Source of the DNA: Candidatus Methylaffinis lahnbergensis
Lineage (GTDB): Bacteria; Pseudomonadota; Alphaproteobacteria; Rhizobiales; Beijerinckiaceae
Direction: 5' to 3'
NCBI GenBank assembly: GCA_002890675.1
Contig: PEFW01000018.1
Span: 1 to 57,231, forward strand
DNA: 57,231 bases
Shown piece by piece: positions 27,535-37,177 of this stretch. Within the stretch, counting starts at the first letter, position 1, and each line of letters starts with the position of its first letter. The translations under genes were made by a program, and so were the position numbers. The notes under the pieces are model-generated. The model ran no database searches. It saw nothing but the letters and a program-made list of their open reading frames with translations, and was not told the origin of the DNA.

Positions 27535-27789
27535 TCAGCCGACAGTGCCGCCCTTGGCGGTGCAGGCCTTCTTCGACTTCTCCAACAGGAACCCCTGACC
27601 CTTGCAAGCGTTCTGACCCTTGCAGGCGTTGCTCGCGGTCTTGCAGGCGGACGTCCCCTTGCAGGAGTTGATCCCCATGCAATGGACCGCCCCCTTCTTG
27701 GCGGAAGCCGGGGCGGGGGATAGGCCGCCGATGGCAAGCGCGATCGCCGCAACGGCAAGGGTGGCACCGGACACGATATTGGTCTTCAT
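27535..27789 (-). CDS. bufA: bufferin-type precursor peptide (DUF2282)
   Basis: An 84-residue exported peptide. ATG 27789 follows GAGGAG. Residues 1-30 are a signal peptide (MKTNIVSGATLAVAAIA, cleavage after APASA). The mature part is Lys/Gly-rich with regular cysteines: VHCMGINSCKG, TSACKTASNACKG, QNACKGQGF and a last KKACTAKGG, six cysteines in all. This is the DUF2282 pattern of BufA1. In bufferins these Cys are modified by BufB and bind copper, protecting the cell. Leader removal and export to the periplasm are expected from the signal peptide. A copper-rich methanotroph is a natural host. Confidence 0.9.
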   Translation of the reverse strand: MKTNIVSGATLAVAAIALAIGGLSPAPASAKKGAVHCMGINSCKGTSACKTASNACKGQNACKGQGFLLEKSKKACTAKGGTVG

Positions 27790-27872
27790 ACTGATCTCCT
27801 CAGGAACTGGCTGGAATCCGCTCGCATGGGCGAGCACGGCGTGGGCTCAGGCGTGAGCACACCAAAACGTTA

Positions 27873-27898
27873 AACGCTCCAGCGGAGAAAAGCGTTAC
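27873..27898 (-). promoter_or_regulatory. ECF-type promoter before bufA
   Basis: On the minus strand GTAACG (27898-27893) is followed after exactly 16 bases by CGTT (27876-27873), then 83 bases to the bufA start codon. The GTAAC...CGT layout is typical of ECF sigma-factor promoters. I recall buf-type genes of Caulobacter being controlled by an ECF sigma factor with a similar motif. No sigma-factor gene lies in this window. Confidence 0.5.
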
Positions 27899-28314
27899 AA
27901 AGCTCACGGTTTTGTGATCGCCCGATCCAACGTTTCGGATTGAGAAGGACGACGGGCTCACAACCGACGTTATTCAGTAAACCGCACGGTTGTATTAACG
28001 GTAGTGCTAAATGTCACATAAACGATACCCCTCGATATTGCGTATTGAGCTCCTATAGATTTGGAACGCCGCAGGTGCGCGTCCCAGTTTGCGCCTTGAA
28101 CCGCAACAAAACACCCAAGGCTTCGTCCCTTGCAAGGAACCAGTTTACAAGGTTGACCATGCTTTGGCAGTGGGTCCGGTTGAATTTCGGCTTGCCGCCG
28201 CCTTTGGGCGCTAAGCTGCCGTAGTTAGGACCGTGGTTAAGGTGGCTCCGACAGGCCGGCATAGGCCGCCGCCGCAGAAATTACTGCGCACGCAATAATG
28301 AACATCACTTTCAT
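27899..28314. other. intergenic, nothing recognised
   Basis: No open frame with a good start, no RNA gene and no repeat stand out. Base composition is lower in GC than the flanking genes. Confidence 0.4.
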
Positions 28315-28872
28315 CTATTGTTCCAATGCGCCAGAGTGTTTCATCTCTTTGTAAAACTTTTCCAACGCAAGCCACGCCCTGTCACAAATAACAGACTTCC
28401 CCTTACTGTCAATTTGAAATAATCCTTTTACAAATATTTCTTTAGGACCTATTCTATGACCTGATTTTGTCACTAATACGTAGTCTTCATAGTCTACTTC
28501 GTTTTTTACAACATCAACCGCAATTTTCTCAATTTTCTCTTCTCCAAATATTATATTTTTTCGTAACCTCTCGTCTGTTTTTAAAATTATTTGTACACGA
28601 ATACCATCTTCAACTTCTACATCTTCACGAGCGTCATTAATGAACTTTGCCGCCGACCGCAGAACTCCGCAAGCCTCATTTTTTCTCACCTCGTACTGAA
28701 GTGTTGCTTGGAACATTGTCGCACGCAATTCAATTTCCTTAACTCCTTGTTTATGCAGCATTTTTATTTTGTCGATGTTTGCAACCTTTTGAAGATCAAA
28801 TTTAGCGGCGTTGTCGCCGGAGCGCAAGTCGAGAGCGTCACATGAGTCGATTGCCCGATTGGTTTTCTTCAA
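28315..28872 (-). CDS. AT-rich orphan protein of unknown function
   Basis: A 185-residue, Lys/Glu-rich soluble protein beginning at TTG 28872. It contains KVANIDKIKMLHKQGVKEIE, then IRVQIILKTDERLRKNIIFG and a C-terminal HRIGPKEIFVKGLFQI, suggesting an alpha/beta fold. No family is recognised. Codon use and base composition are clearly different from its neighbours: A/T-ending codons and many lysines in an otherwise high-GC chromosome. This points to recent horizontal transfer. It lies directly next to the parS pair and between bufA and mnmG, where trmE often sits in relatives. Confidence 0.6.
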   Translation of the reverse strand: MKKTNRAIDSCDALDLRSGDNAAKFDLQKVANIDKIKMLHKQGVKEIELRATMFQATLQYEVRKNEACGVLRSAAKFINDAREDVEVEDGIRVQIILKTDERLRKNIIFGEEKIEKIAVDVVKNEVDYEDYVLVTKSGHRIGPKEIFVKGLFQIDSKGKSVICDRAWLALEKFYKEMKHSGALEQ

Positions 28873-28960
28873 GGCATTTCAATCGACAGCGGGAAACCGG
28901 ATTGGCTACGTGGTGGCTCAATCGAGAGGTTCTCACAAACCGAACTTGGCCCACTACCAA

Positions 28961-28980
28961 AATGTTTCACGTGAAACATT
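28961..28980. promoter_or_regulatory. parS centromere site 1
   Basis: AATGTTTCACGTGAAACATT is a perfect 20-bp inverted repeat that contains the canonical ParB-binding parS sequence. It lies 135 bp before mnmG. Confidence 0.95.
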
Positions 28981-29056
28981 TTTAGAATTAATCTAAAAAA
29001 AGCCGGCGATTGCGTCGCGCCAAACAGTTTGGCAAAGGGTTTGAGCGAGCTGGAAA

Positions 29057-29076
29057 AATGTTTCACGTGAAACATT
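29057..29076. promoter_or_regulatory. parS centromere site 2
   Basis: Second perfect AATGTTTCACGTGAAACATT, 96 bp from the first (start to start) and 40 bp before mnmG. ParB bound here could also influence mnmG transcription. Confidence 0.95.
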
Positions 29077-29115
29077 TTCAAAATCATTCTAAAAAACCTT
29101 TGGGAGTTATCAGGG

Positions 29116-30975
<1,860 letters not shown>

Positions 30976-30978
30976 GCC

Positions 30979-31632
30979 TTGCCACACAGCAGGCTCTCCC
31001 CGCGAGCCGCGCACGTTCTCCTCGCGGACCTGCCGGAGGCGACGCTGCGGCGGTTGGAAATTTACGCAAAACTCCTCCAAAATTGGCGGCGCGTAATCAA
31101 TCTCGTCGGCAAATCCAGCTTGGACGATCTCTGGGTCAGGCATTTCGCCGATTCGCTCCAGGTTTCGGAGGCGGTGCCCGAGGCCCGGCGTTGGCTCGAT
31201 CTCGGCTCGGGCGCCGGATTTCCGGGGCTCGTGACGGCAATCAAATACGCGGATGATCCCGAGGCTCGGGTCCATCTCGTCGAGGCCGACCGGCGCAAAT
31301 GCGCCTTTCTGCAAACTGTTATGCGCGAAACATCGGCGCCCGCGATCGTCCACTGCGGCCGACTTGAGAATGTCCTGCCCGTTCTTGACGAGCAGATCGA
31401 CGCAGTGAGCGCGCGCGGGTTGGCGCCGCTCGACGCGCTCCTCGGCTATGCGGAAAAATTCATCGACCAAGGCGCGGCCGGGGTTTTTTCGAAGGGAAAA
31501 CTCTTTGAGGCGGAATTGACCGATTCATTAACGGCCGGTAAATATTTTATTACGACGATCGAGAGCCAAACCTGTTCCGCGGCGCGCCTGGTGCTGGTCA
31601 GGCCAAGGGCCGGGGGTAGCGGGCCAGTTTGA
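30979..31632 (+). CDS. rsmG: 16S rRNA (guanine527-N7)-methyltransferase
   Basis: RsmG (GidB) methylates N7 of G527 in 16S rRNA using S-adenosylmethionine. The 217-residue protein has the AdoMet motif WLDLGSGAGFPGLVTAI, the conserved entry RHFADSLQ, and VHLVEADRRKCAFLQTV for cofactor binding. The start is TTG 30979, four bases after the mnmG stop, so the two genes are a tight operon. Loss-of-function changes in this family give low-level streptomycin resistance in other bacteria. The next gene downstream is the hydrolase-TPR gene, not parA. Confidence 0.93.
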   Translation: MPHSRLSPRAAHVLLADLPEATLRRLEIYAKLLQNWRRVINLVGKSSLDDLWVRHFADSLQVSEAVPEARRWLDLGSGAGFPGLVTAIKYADDPEARVHLVEADRRKCAFLQTVMRETSAPAIVHCGRLENVLPVLDEQIDAVSARGLAPLDALLGYAEKFIDQGAAGVFSKGKLFEAELTDSLTAGKYFITTIESQTCSAARLVLVRPRAGGSGPV

Positions 31633-31800
31633 TTTAGGCAGGCTGCCCTCTGGCTCAATCGTAATAATTATCCAAGTATCAATAGTAAATGACAAATAAT
31701 ATAGTCTTTTGTAGGAAATATTGAAAAGAACGACAAAGTCGCCGCCATGAGATGAATGGCGGGTTGCGATGTCACGAGTTAAGCCACGCCGGGGGCGCAG

Positions 31801-33459
31801 ATGGCAGACCTGTTTCAGATCGCCGAAGCGCGGGGGCCGAAGAGCGCCAACGTAATTTTCTTCCACGGTCTTGGCGGCGACGCTAAGAGCACGTGGCAAG
31901 CCACAAAGGATGAGGCCTCTCTCTGGCTGCCTTGGCTCGCGCAGGATATCGAAGGCCTGTCTGTTTACTCCGTGGGCTATGAGGCGCCCGTGTCGGGCTG
32001 GCACGGTTCTGCGATGGAATTGGCCGACCGTGCGGCGAATGCGCTCAATTTGCTGTTGGTGAAACCTGATCTTTGGGCGGGCGAGTTGATATTGGCCGGG
32101 CACAGCCTCGGCGGTCTTGTCATCAAACAAGTCTTGCGAAAGGCAGCCGACGAGGCAACCGACCGCGCCGAAGCGTTGAGTTTCATCGAGCGCGCCCGAA
32201 AAGTGGCTTTCCTGGCGACCCCACATGCCGGGGCAGATTTGGCGGGCTGGGGTGATCGTCTGCGTGTTTTCGTTCGGCCTTCGGCTGCAACACGTTCGCT
32301 CATTCGCAATGACTCGCATCTGCGTGATTTGAACCAGTGGTACCGGCGCTGGGCAAAGCAGCGTGGGATCGACCATCTGATTTTGACCGAGACAAAGACG
32401 ACGTTCGTGTTTGGAATGGTCGTCAAGCCGGACAGTATCGATCCTGGCCTTTCGTCGGATCCTGTTCCGATCGACGCTGATCATATCGCGATTGTAAAAC
32501 TGGCAAATTGCCAATGCCTAACTTACGAGCTCGTTCGCGACTTCATCGAACGCCACACCGAGCGGCCGGTCTCGCATGAGGAACGAAAGATTGACGCCGT
32601 CAAGGACGACACGCAGGCGATCCTCGAGAACGTCGATCGTTTGACGGCCGAACTATCGATGAGCGTTGCCGACCGAGAAGCGCTTGTTGCGGATCTCGCT
32701 AAGGTTAAAGCCGAACACGGTGGCACGGTCAATCTTGTTTCGGGGTTTCTGGAAACCATGGTCGGGCGCAAGGTTGCGCCGGAGCAATTCGCGGGAACCC
32801 TGTTCAAGATTGCAGGCGATTGGAAAAGCGCCGGTGAAAAGATCGACACTCTTTCTTATTCCGGCAATTTGTCACCTCACCTTTCAATGTTGCGCGATCA
32901 AGCGAAAGCCGCGCACGAGGCTGGTCGCCTCGACGAAGCCGAAAAATTGCTAGGCCCGATCGCGAGCGCTGAAATCGACGCCTTGAAAAGGCTCGAAGAT
33001 CATGACCGCGAAGTCCAAGAGGAAATCCAGCTTCGCAGGCGCGGTGTGGCCGACACAAAAGCGGCGCATGCCGCCGTGGCCCATGCTCGTTTGAATTATC
33101 GGGACGCAGCGGTTCTTTATGGCGAAGCCGCGAGCCTTTTTGCATCGTTTGACCCCGAACGCCGCCGCGCGCTGCTCTTCGCGCAGGCGGGAGAGCTTTA
33201 TACGCAAGGCGACGAATTTGGGAACAATGCGGCGCTTTGCGAATCTATTGAGCTTTTCCGAGCGTGCTTAGCGCAAACGCCCCGCGACCGCGCGCCGCTC
33301 GAATGGGCCTCGATCCAGAACAATCTCGGCGCTGCGCTCAGGGTGCTCGGCGAGCGGGAGAGCGGCACGGCGCGGCTGGGGGAGGCGGTTGCCGCCTTTC
33401 GCGAGGCCTTGCAGGAAAGAACCCGTGCGCGCGTGCCGCTCCAATGGGCTAGAGCGTGA
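31801..33459 (+). CDS. alpha/beta-hydrolase fused to TPR repeats, 3' end cut by IS remnant
   Basis: Residues 1-260 form a serine alpha/beta hydrolase resembling PGAP1/lipase-like enzymes. FFHGLGGDAKSTW carries the oxyanion segment, LAGHSLGGLV has the nucleophile Ser102, and DADHIAIVKL has the catalytic His near 228. The rest is helical, with at least one full TPR-type repeat of the kind ERESGTARLGEAVAAFREAL. The frame ends at TGA 33459, inside an 86-bp IS630 end; the natural C-terminus resumes at 33537. It sits between rsmG and parA, an unusual place for such a gene. Substrate and role are unknown; hydrolase-TPR proteins are often sensor-effector proteins. Confidence 0.75.
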   Translation: MADLFQIAEARGPKSANVIFFHGLGGDAKSTWQATKDEASLWLPWLAQDIEGLSVYSVGYEAPVSGWHGSAMELADRAANALNLLLVKPDLWAGELILAGHSLGGLVIKQVLRKAADEATDRAEALSFIERARKVAFLATPHAGADLAGWGDRLRVFVRPSAATRSLIRNDSHLRDLNQWYRRWAKQRGIDHLILTETKTTFVFGMVVKPDSIDPGLSSDPVPIDADHIAIVKLANCQCLTYELVRDFIERHTERPVSHEERKIDAVKDDTQAILENVDRLTAELSMSVADREALVADLAKVKAEHGGTVNLVSGFLETMVGRKVAPEQFAGTLFKIAGDWKSAGEKIDTLSYSGNLSPHLSMLRDQAKAAHEAGRLDEAEKLLGPIASAEIDALKRLEDHDREVQEEIQLRRRGVADTKAAHAAVAHARLNYRDAAVLYGEAASLFASFDPERRRALLFAQAGELYTQGDEFGNNAALCESIELFRACLAQTPRDRAPLEWASIQNNLGAALRVLGERESGTARLGEAVAAFREALQERTRARVPLQWARA

Positions 33460-33535
33460 TCAGGTTTAGCCGAATCGGGTTTGGGGATTCCGCTCCTGCC
33501 ACGAATCTGATTCAAGCTGCTGGCCGGGCGGAGGC
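33450..33535 (+). mobile_element. 86-bp IS630 terminal remnant
   Basis: Without mismatch identical to the reverse complement of 4281-4366, the end of the truncated IS630 element, beginning at the TA target. The rest of the element and about 20 bp of the TPR coding sequence are missing, as after an imprecise excision or deletion. Confidence 0.9.
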
Positions 33536-33536
33536 C

Positions 33537-33858
33537 CACTGCGCTCCAAACGCTCGGCGAGCGGGAGAGCGGGACGGCGCGGCTCGAGGAGGCCGTCGAA
33601 GCCTATCGCGAAGCCTTGCAGGAAAATACCCGTGAGCGCGTGCCGCTCCAATGGGCCATGAGCACAGGCAACCAAGGCGTCGTCCTCATGCTGCTCGCCG
33701 AAGGTCGCGCCGATGCGGAGATGGCGAAGCTGGCGGTGCAGCAGATCGAGGCGGCTTTTGCGACATCGCGCGCCGGCGGCGATGCGCACTACGCTGCCAT
33801 CCTTGCAGCGCAATTGCCGGAAGCCCGCGCGCTTGCGCAAAAACTCGCCAAGCGCTGA
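33537..33858 (+). pseudogene. detached C-terminus of the hydrolase-TPR gene
   Basis: After the IS scar the reading frame continues TALQTLGERESGTARLEEAV and EAYREALQENTRERVPLQWA, the next TPR-type unit. It ends with a helical capping region (ALAQKLAKR) at 33858. It belongs to the gene at 31801-33459; together they would make a protein of about 670 residues. Confidence 0.85.
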
Positions 33859-34018
33859 GGGGTCAACGCGCCGCATCGACACCGCGCTTGAAGCTGTCGA
33901 TGGCGCCCTGGAGGAAAATCGAAAGACGCAAGCCGGGTCTGCGTAAAGCACATAACCCCGCCCGCCGGTCCCAAAATAGTGCAAATGTCGCGCCGCCCGA
34001 TTGCTCGCGGCGGGGCCG

Positions 34019-34058
34019 TCCGCTATGACCTCGTTTTCATATAAGTTTCAAGGATCGG
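34019..34058 (+). repeat. leader sequence shared with 51076-51115
   Basis: Forty bases (TCCGCTATGAC through TTTCAAGGAT-x-GG) directly before parA match 33 of 40 positions of the leader before the M3 peptidase gene. No other copy was noticed. Confidence 0.6.
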
Positions 34059-34065
34059 AGACGAG

Positions 34066-34989
34066 GTGCCTGCCGCCGCCATGCGCGTGCTCGTGCTTGC
34101 CAATCAAAAAGGCGGGGTCGGCAAAACCACGACCGCCATCAATCTTGGAACCGCGCTCGCGGCGAACGGCGAACTTGTGCTCATCATCGATCTCGATCCG
34201 CAAGGCAATGCCTCCACGGGCCTTGGCATCGCCCGCGAACACCGCAAGATTTCCACCTACGATGTCTTGAGCGGACATGAGCGCCTCGGCGCCGTTCTCC
34301 GGGAAACCGCGGTCCCCCGCCTCTTCATCGCGCCGTCGACGCTCGATCTCGTGGGTTTCGAGCTCGAAATCGCGGCGCGCCCGGATCGCGCCTTTTGCCT
34401 GAAGCAAGCGCTCGCCGTGTTCGCGGAGGAGCAGAACGCCGCCGCGGTCGACGAACGGTTCACCTATGTTCTCATCGATTGCCCGCCCTCCCTCAATCTT
34501 TTGACCATGAACGCGCTCGCCGCCGCGCATGCCGTGCTGGTGCCGCTCCAATGCGAGTTTTTCGCGCTCGAAGGATTGTCGCAGCTGTTGAACACGGTGG
34601 AACAGGTCAAAAACAGCCTCAATCCCGGACTGACCATGCACGGTATCGTTCTGACGATGTTCGATTCGCGCAACACGTTCGCCGCGCAAGTGGTGGCGGA
34701 TGTGCGGGGTTTTATGGGCGACAAGGTCTATGAAACGGTCATCCCGCGCAATGTGCGGGTGTCCGAAGCGCCATCGCATGGCAAGCCGGTCCTGCTCTAC
34801 GATCTCAAATGCAGCGGCAGCCAAGCCTATCTAAAACTGGCGTCGGAAGTGATCCAGCGCGAGCGTGGAAATGGCGTGGCCGCCGGGGGCGAGGGCGCGG
34901 ATGGGCGAGGGCGAGACAGCCCCTCGGGCTTTCTCAGGGCGAAGGCGAAGGTTGTCGTATGCGGGCCTTTGAAAGAGACCGAGTTCTAG
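34066..34989 (+). CDS. parA: chromosome-partitioning ATPase ParA
   Basis: ParA is the Walker-type ATPase that moves ParB-parS complexes during chromosome segregation. The deviant Walker A QKGGVGKTTT lies near residues 14-23; IDLDPQGNAS and FTYVLIDCPPSLNLLTMNAL follow, all typical. GTG 34066 follows GGAG and is taken as the start. The chain is 307 residues; the last 40 or so (after LASEVIQRERGNG) are a low-complexity tail not typical of the family and may be an extension by stop-codon loss. parB follows after 43 bases. Confidence 0.95.
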   Translation: MPAAAMRVLVLANQKGGVGKTTTAINLGTALAANGELVLIIDLDPQGNASTGLGIAREHRKISTYDVLSGHERLGAVLRETAVPRLFIAPSTLDLVGFELEIAARPDRAFCLKQALAVFAEEQNAAAVDERFTYVLIDCPPSLNLLTMNALAAAHAVLVPLQCEFFALEGLSQLLNTVEQVKNSLNPGLTMHGIVLTMFDSRNTFAAQVVADVRGFMGDKVYETVIPRNVRVSEAPSHGKPVLLYDLKCSGSQAYLKLASEVIQRERGNGVAAGGEGADGRGRDSPSGFLRAKAKVVVCGPLKETEF

Positions 34990-35032
34990 GGCCGGCACCC
35001 AATAGAATTATTCTTAACCGGGGTATTTCAGC

Positions 35033-35935
35033 ATGAAGCCAGCTAAATCCACCGAAGAAGCGCCGCCGCGGCTTGGGCGCGGTCTTGCCGCGCTTCTTGC
35101 CGGGGCCGGGGAAACCGCGCAAGGCGCCAGAGCTGCCCGCGCGACGCAGAAAATTCCGATTGAATTTCTCCGCCCCAATCCGCGCAACCCGCGCAGGAAT
35201 TTTGGTGACGATTCCCTCGACGAGCTCGCCGCCTCGATCAAGGAAAAAGGCATCCTTCAGCCGATCCTCGCGCGCCCCGTGCCGGGCGCTCCAGGCACCT
35301 ACGAGATCATCGCCGGAGAGCGGCGCTGGCGAGCGGCGCAGCGCGCCGGACTGCATGAGGTGCCGGTTATCAGCTTCGAGGCCGACGACCGGCAGGCGCT
35401 AGAACTCGCGATCATCGAAAACGTCCAGAGAGCCGACCTCGATCAACTCGAGGAAGCGGCCGGCTACGAGCGGCTTGGCGACGAATTCGCCTATACGCAG
35501 GCCGATCTTGCCAAGGTGATCGGCAAGAGCCGCAGCCATGTCAGCAATTGCTTGCGGCTTCTAAAACTGCCTGAACGCACGAAGTCTTTGCTACGCGACG
35601 GAAAAATTTCCGCCGGCCACGCGCGGGTGCTGTTGTCGAGCTCCGAGCCCGATGCGCTCGCCGAAAAGATCGTCGCGCAAGGCCTCTCGGTCCGGGACGC
35701 CGAAAAGCTGCTGGAAGGCGCGGCGGAAAATTCTAGGGCCAAGGGGCAGGGGCCGCGCAAGCGCGGCGCCTGGGAAAAAGACGCCGATACGCGGGCGATT
35801 GAAAAGAAGCTGATGGACCAGCTCGGCATGAACGTGACCATCACGCACAGAGAGGGCGAGACGGGCGACGTGGTGGTGCGCTACAAAACCCTCGACCAGC
35901 TGGAGTTTCTGTGCCGCCGCTTGCGGGACGATTGA
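35033..35935 (+). CDS. parB: chromosome-partitioning protein ParB
   Basis: ParB binds parS, spreads on DNA by CTP-dependent clamping and interacts with ParA. The 300-residue chain has the N-terminal ParA-interacting LGRGLAALL, the CTP-binding ParB/Srx motifs RPNPRNPRRNF and IAGERRWRAAQRAG, and a helix-turn-helix (YTQADLAKVIGKSRSHVSN) for parS. The C-terminal dimerisation region follows a Lys-rich linker. Two perfect parS sites are 6 kb upstream, in front of mnmG, as expected for this locus. Start ATG 35033. Confidence 0.97.
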   Translation: MKPAKSTEEAPPRLGRGLAALLAGAGETAQGARAARATQKIPIEFLRPNPRNPRRNFGDDSLDELAASIKEKGILQPILARPVPGAPGTYEIIAGERRWRAAQRAGLHEVPVISFEADDRQALELAIIENVQRADLDQLEEAAGYERLGDEFAYTQADLAKVIGKSRSHVSNCLRLLKLPERTKSLLRDGKISAGHARVLLSSSEPDALAEKIVAQGLSVRDAEKLLEGAAENSRAKGQGPRKRGAWEKDADTRAIEKKLMDQLGMNVTITHREGETGDVVVRYKTLDQLEFLCRRLRDD

Positions 35936-36065
35936 TGCCCTGCGCACTGCACTCAAAGGCCGGCTGAACCGGCTGATTGAACTTTGCCTGTTTCGTTAGG
36001 TGTGCTGCTGCTGCTGGCTGAGCGAACATAACAGTGGCGCCAAGCAATAACCAAAGTGCTTTCAT
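35841..36065 (-). CDS. small secreted protein, possibly truncated
   Basis: ATG 36065 follows AAAGGAGGATGCA, a near-perfect ribosome-binding site. The 74-residue product begins with a signal peptide (MKALWLLLGATVMFAQPAAAA) and then a Gln/Pro-rich stretch (KFNQPVQPAFECSAQG). The 3' part runs antisense into the end of parB, and the C-terminus is Arg/Pro-rich like a frame read from an overlapping gene. I suspect a small exported protein gene whose original 3' end was lost. No family recognised. Confidence 0.4.
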   Translation of the reverse strand: MKALWLLLGATVMFAQPAAAAHLTKQAKFNQPVQPAFECSAQGINRPASGGTETPAGRGFCSAPPRRPSRPLCA

Positions 36066-36164
36066 TGCATCCTCCTTTGTGCCTGACGTGTTCGCAGAGA
36101 ACCTACGCGGGTCATCTTCAGTTCCGGCTCGGCCAAGATAAATTCTTGCGCGCGGTGCACGTTC

Positions 36165-36275
36165 AGGCGCGCAACGGTGCACCAGATGCCCGTTAGCATG
36201 ATCGTTAGCAGGCGCAGGCGCGCGAACAAAGAGGACCGGCGCGAACATCCAGCACGCGAAGGCGAGACAGCGCCA
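36165..36275 (-). pseudogene. phosphatidylcholine synthase fragment
   Basis: About 100 bp resembling 37811-37930, the part of the intact pcs gene that encodes the late transmembrane helices. The shared block includes GGCGCAGGCGC and GCGAACATCCAGCAC. In the coding sense it reads like CWMFAPVLFV followed by RLRLLTIMLTGIWC, a diverged copy of CWMFAPVPFI and RLRRLTMTLTIMWC. Probably an old duplicate. Confidence 0.6.
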
Positions 36276-36341
36276 TCGATTTCGCGCCGAACTGCATTAA
36301 TATGACCGTTCCATTACGGTTATTGGTCGCGAGGAACGCCG

Positions 36342-37061
36342 ATGCACGCCATCAAATATCGTTTGAGCGACGCAAGGTTGCGTCCGCGCCGGACCAAGCT
36401 CGAAATTCCGGGGTGGGCCGGCAAAGCCGAGCCCCGCGCCGACGGCTCGCACGAGTATGCGTGGCACTGCGTTCCATTTTCGGAGGCTGCGCAATATGGC
36501 GTCGAAGTATTCTACCCGTACGGCAATGAGTTGCGCGTCCGCACCCAAGACGGACGCCTCGTGTTCGACGGCGATTTTGGCCCAGCTCCCGGCGATGGCC
36601 GGATGTGGCCGCCGTTTCGGACCTTCGGCGAACACTTTTATACGTATCAGCTACTTCTCGACTTGAAGGTCGAAGCGGGGCTAGCGATCAAGATCGAGCC
36701 GCATCCACGCTTTTACACCGACCCAACCGGCAGTGTTCCGATCGCTGTGCCGGCGCTCATGCGGAACTGGTGGCCCATGTTGTTCTTCATGGTCTTCAAA
36801 TCGCCAGTGGAAGGCAGCACGCACATTTTCAGGCCGAACGAACCGTTCGCGCAGTTCACAGTGATCCCTGAAGAGTCCGATTTCGACCTCGTCGAAATGA
36901 ATATAGAGGAAGCTGCCGAGCGAGAACTGCAGGCTCGGCGCATCCACGAGAGCCGCGCGACACTGTCTGCGGGCACCCAATGGACTTCGGCGTCGAATAC
37001 GGTATTCGACTCCACTTATCGGCGTATTCATGGCGCGGCGAGAAAACTTCCGCTGCGTTAG
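36342..37061 (+). CDS. hypothetical protein, possibly DUF6065-like
   Basis: A 239-residue soluble protein without signal peptide: MHAIKYRLSDARLRPRR, then an aromatic central part (HEYAWHCVPFSEAAQYGVEV, PYGNELRVRTQDGRLVFDGD, FGEHFYTYQLLLDL) and a conserved-looking RNWWPMLFFMVFKSP. The C-terminal third is helical and charged. The layout recalls DUF6065 proteins (a W-rich fold of unknown role), but I am not sure of that link. No catalytic motif is obvious. It stands alone after parB, on the plus strand. Confidence 0.5.
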   Translation: MHAIKYRLSDARLRPRRTKLEIPGWAGKAEPRADGSHEYAWHCVPFSEAAQYGVEVFYPYGNELRVRTQDGRLVFDGDFGPAPGDGRMWPPFRTFGEHFYTYQLLLDLKVEAGLAIKIEPHPRFYTDPTGSVPIAVPALMRNWWPMLFFMVFKSPVEGSTHIFRPNEPFAQFTVIPEESDFDLVEMNIEEAAERELQARRIHESRATLSAGTQWTSASNTVFDSTYRRIHGAARKLPLR

Positions 37062-37177
37062 CGCCAGCCGACGCGGACCAAAAGGATCATATGATCATAT
37101 GCGGAGCCGCGGGATCGCCGGTTGCGGGTCATCTCTAAGTGGGACGGCCCGCATCCGGTAGCCGCGCCGCCTGCCTA

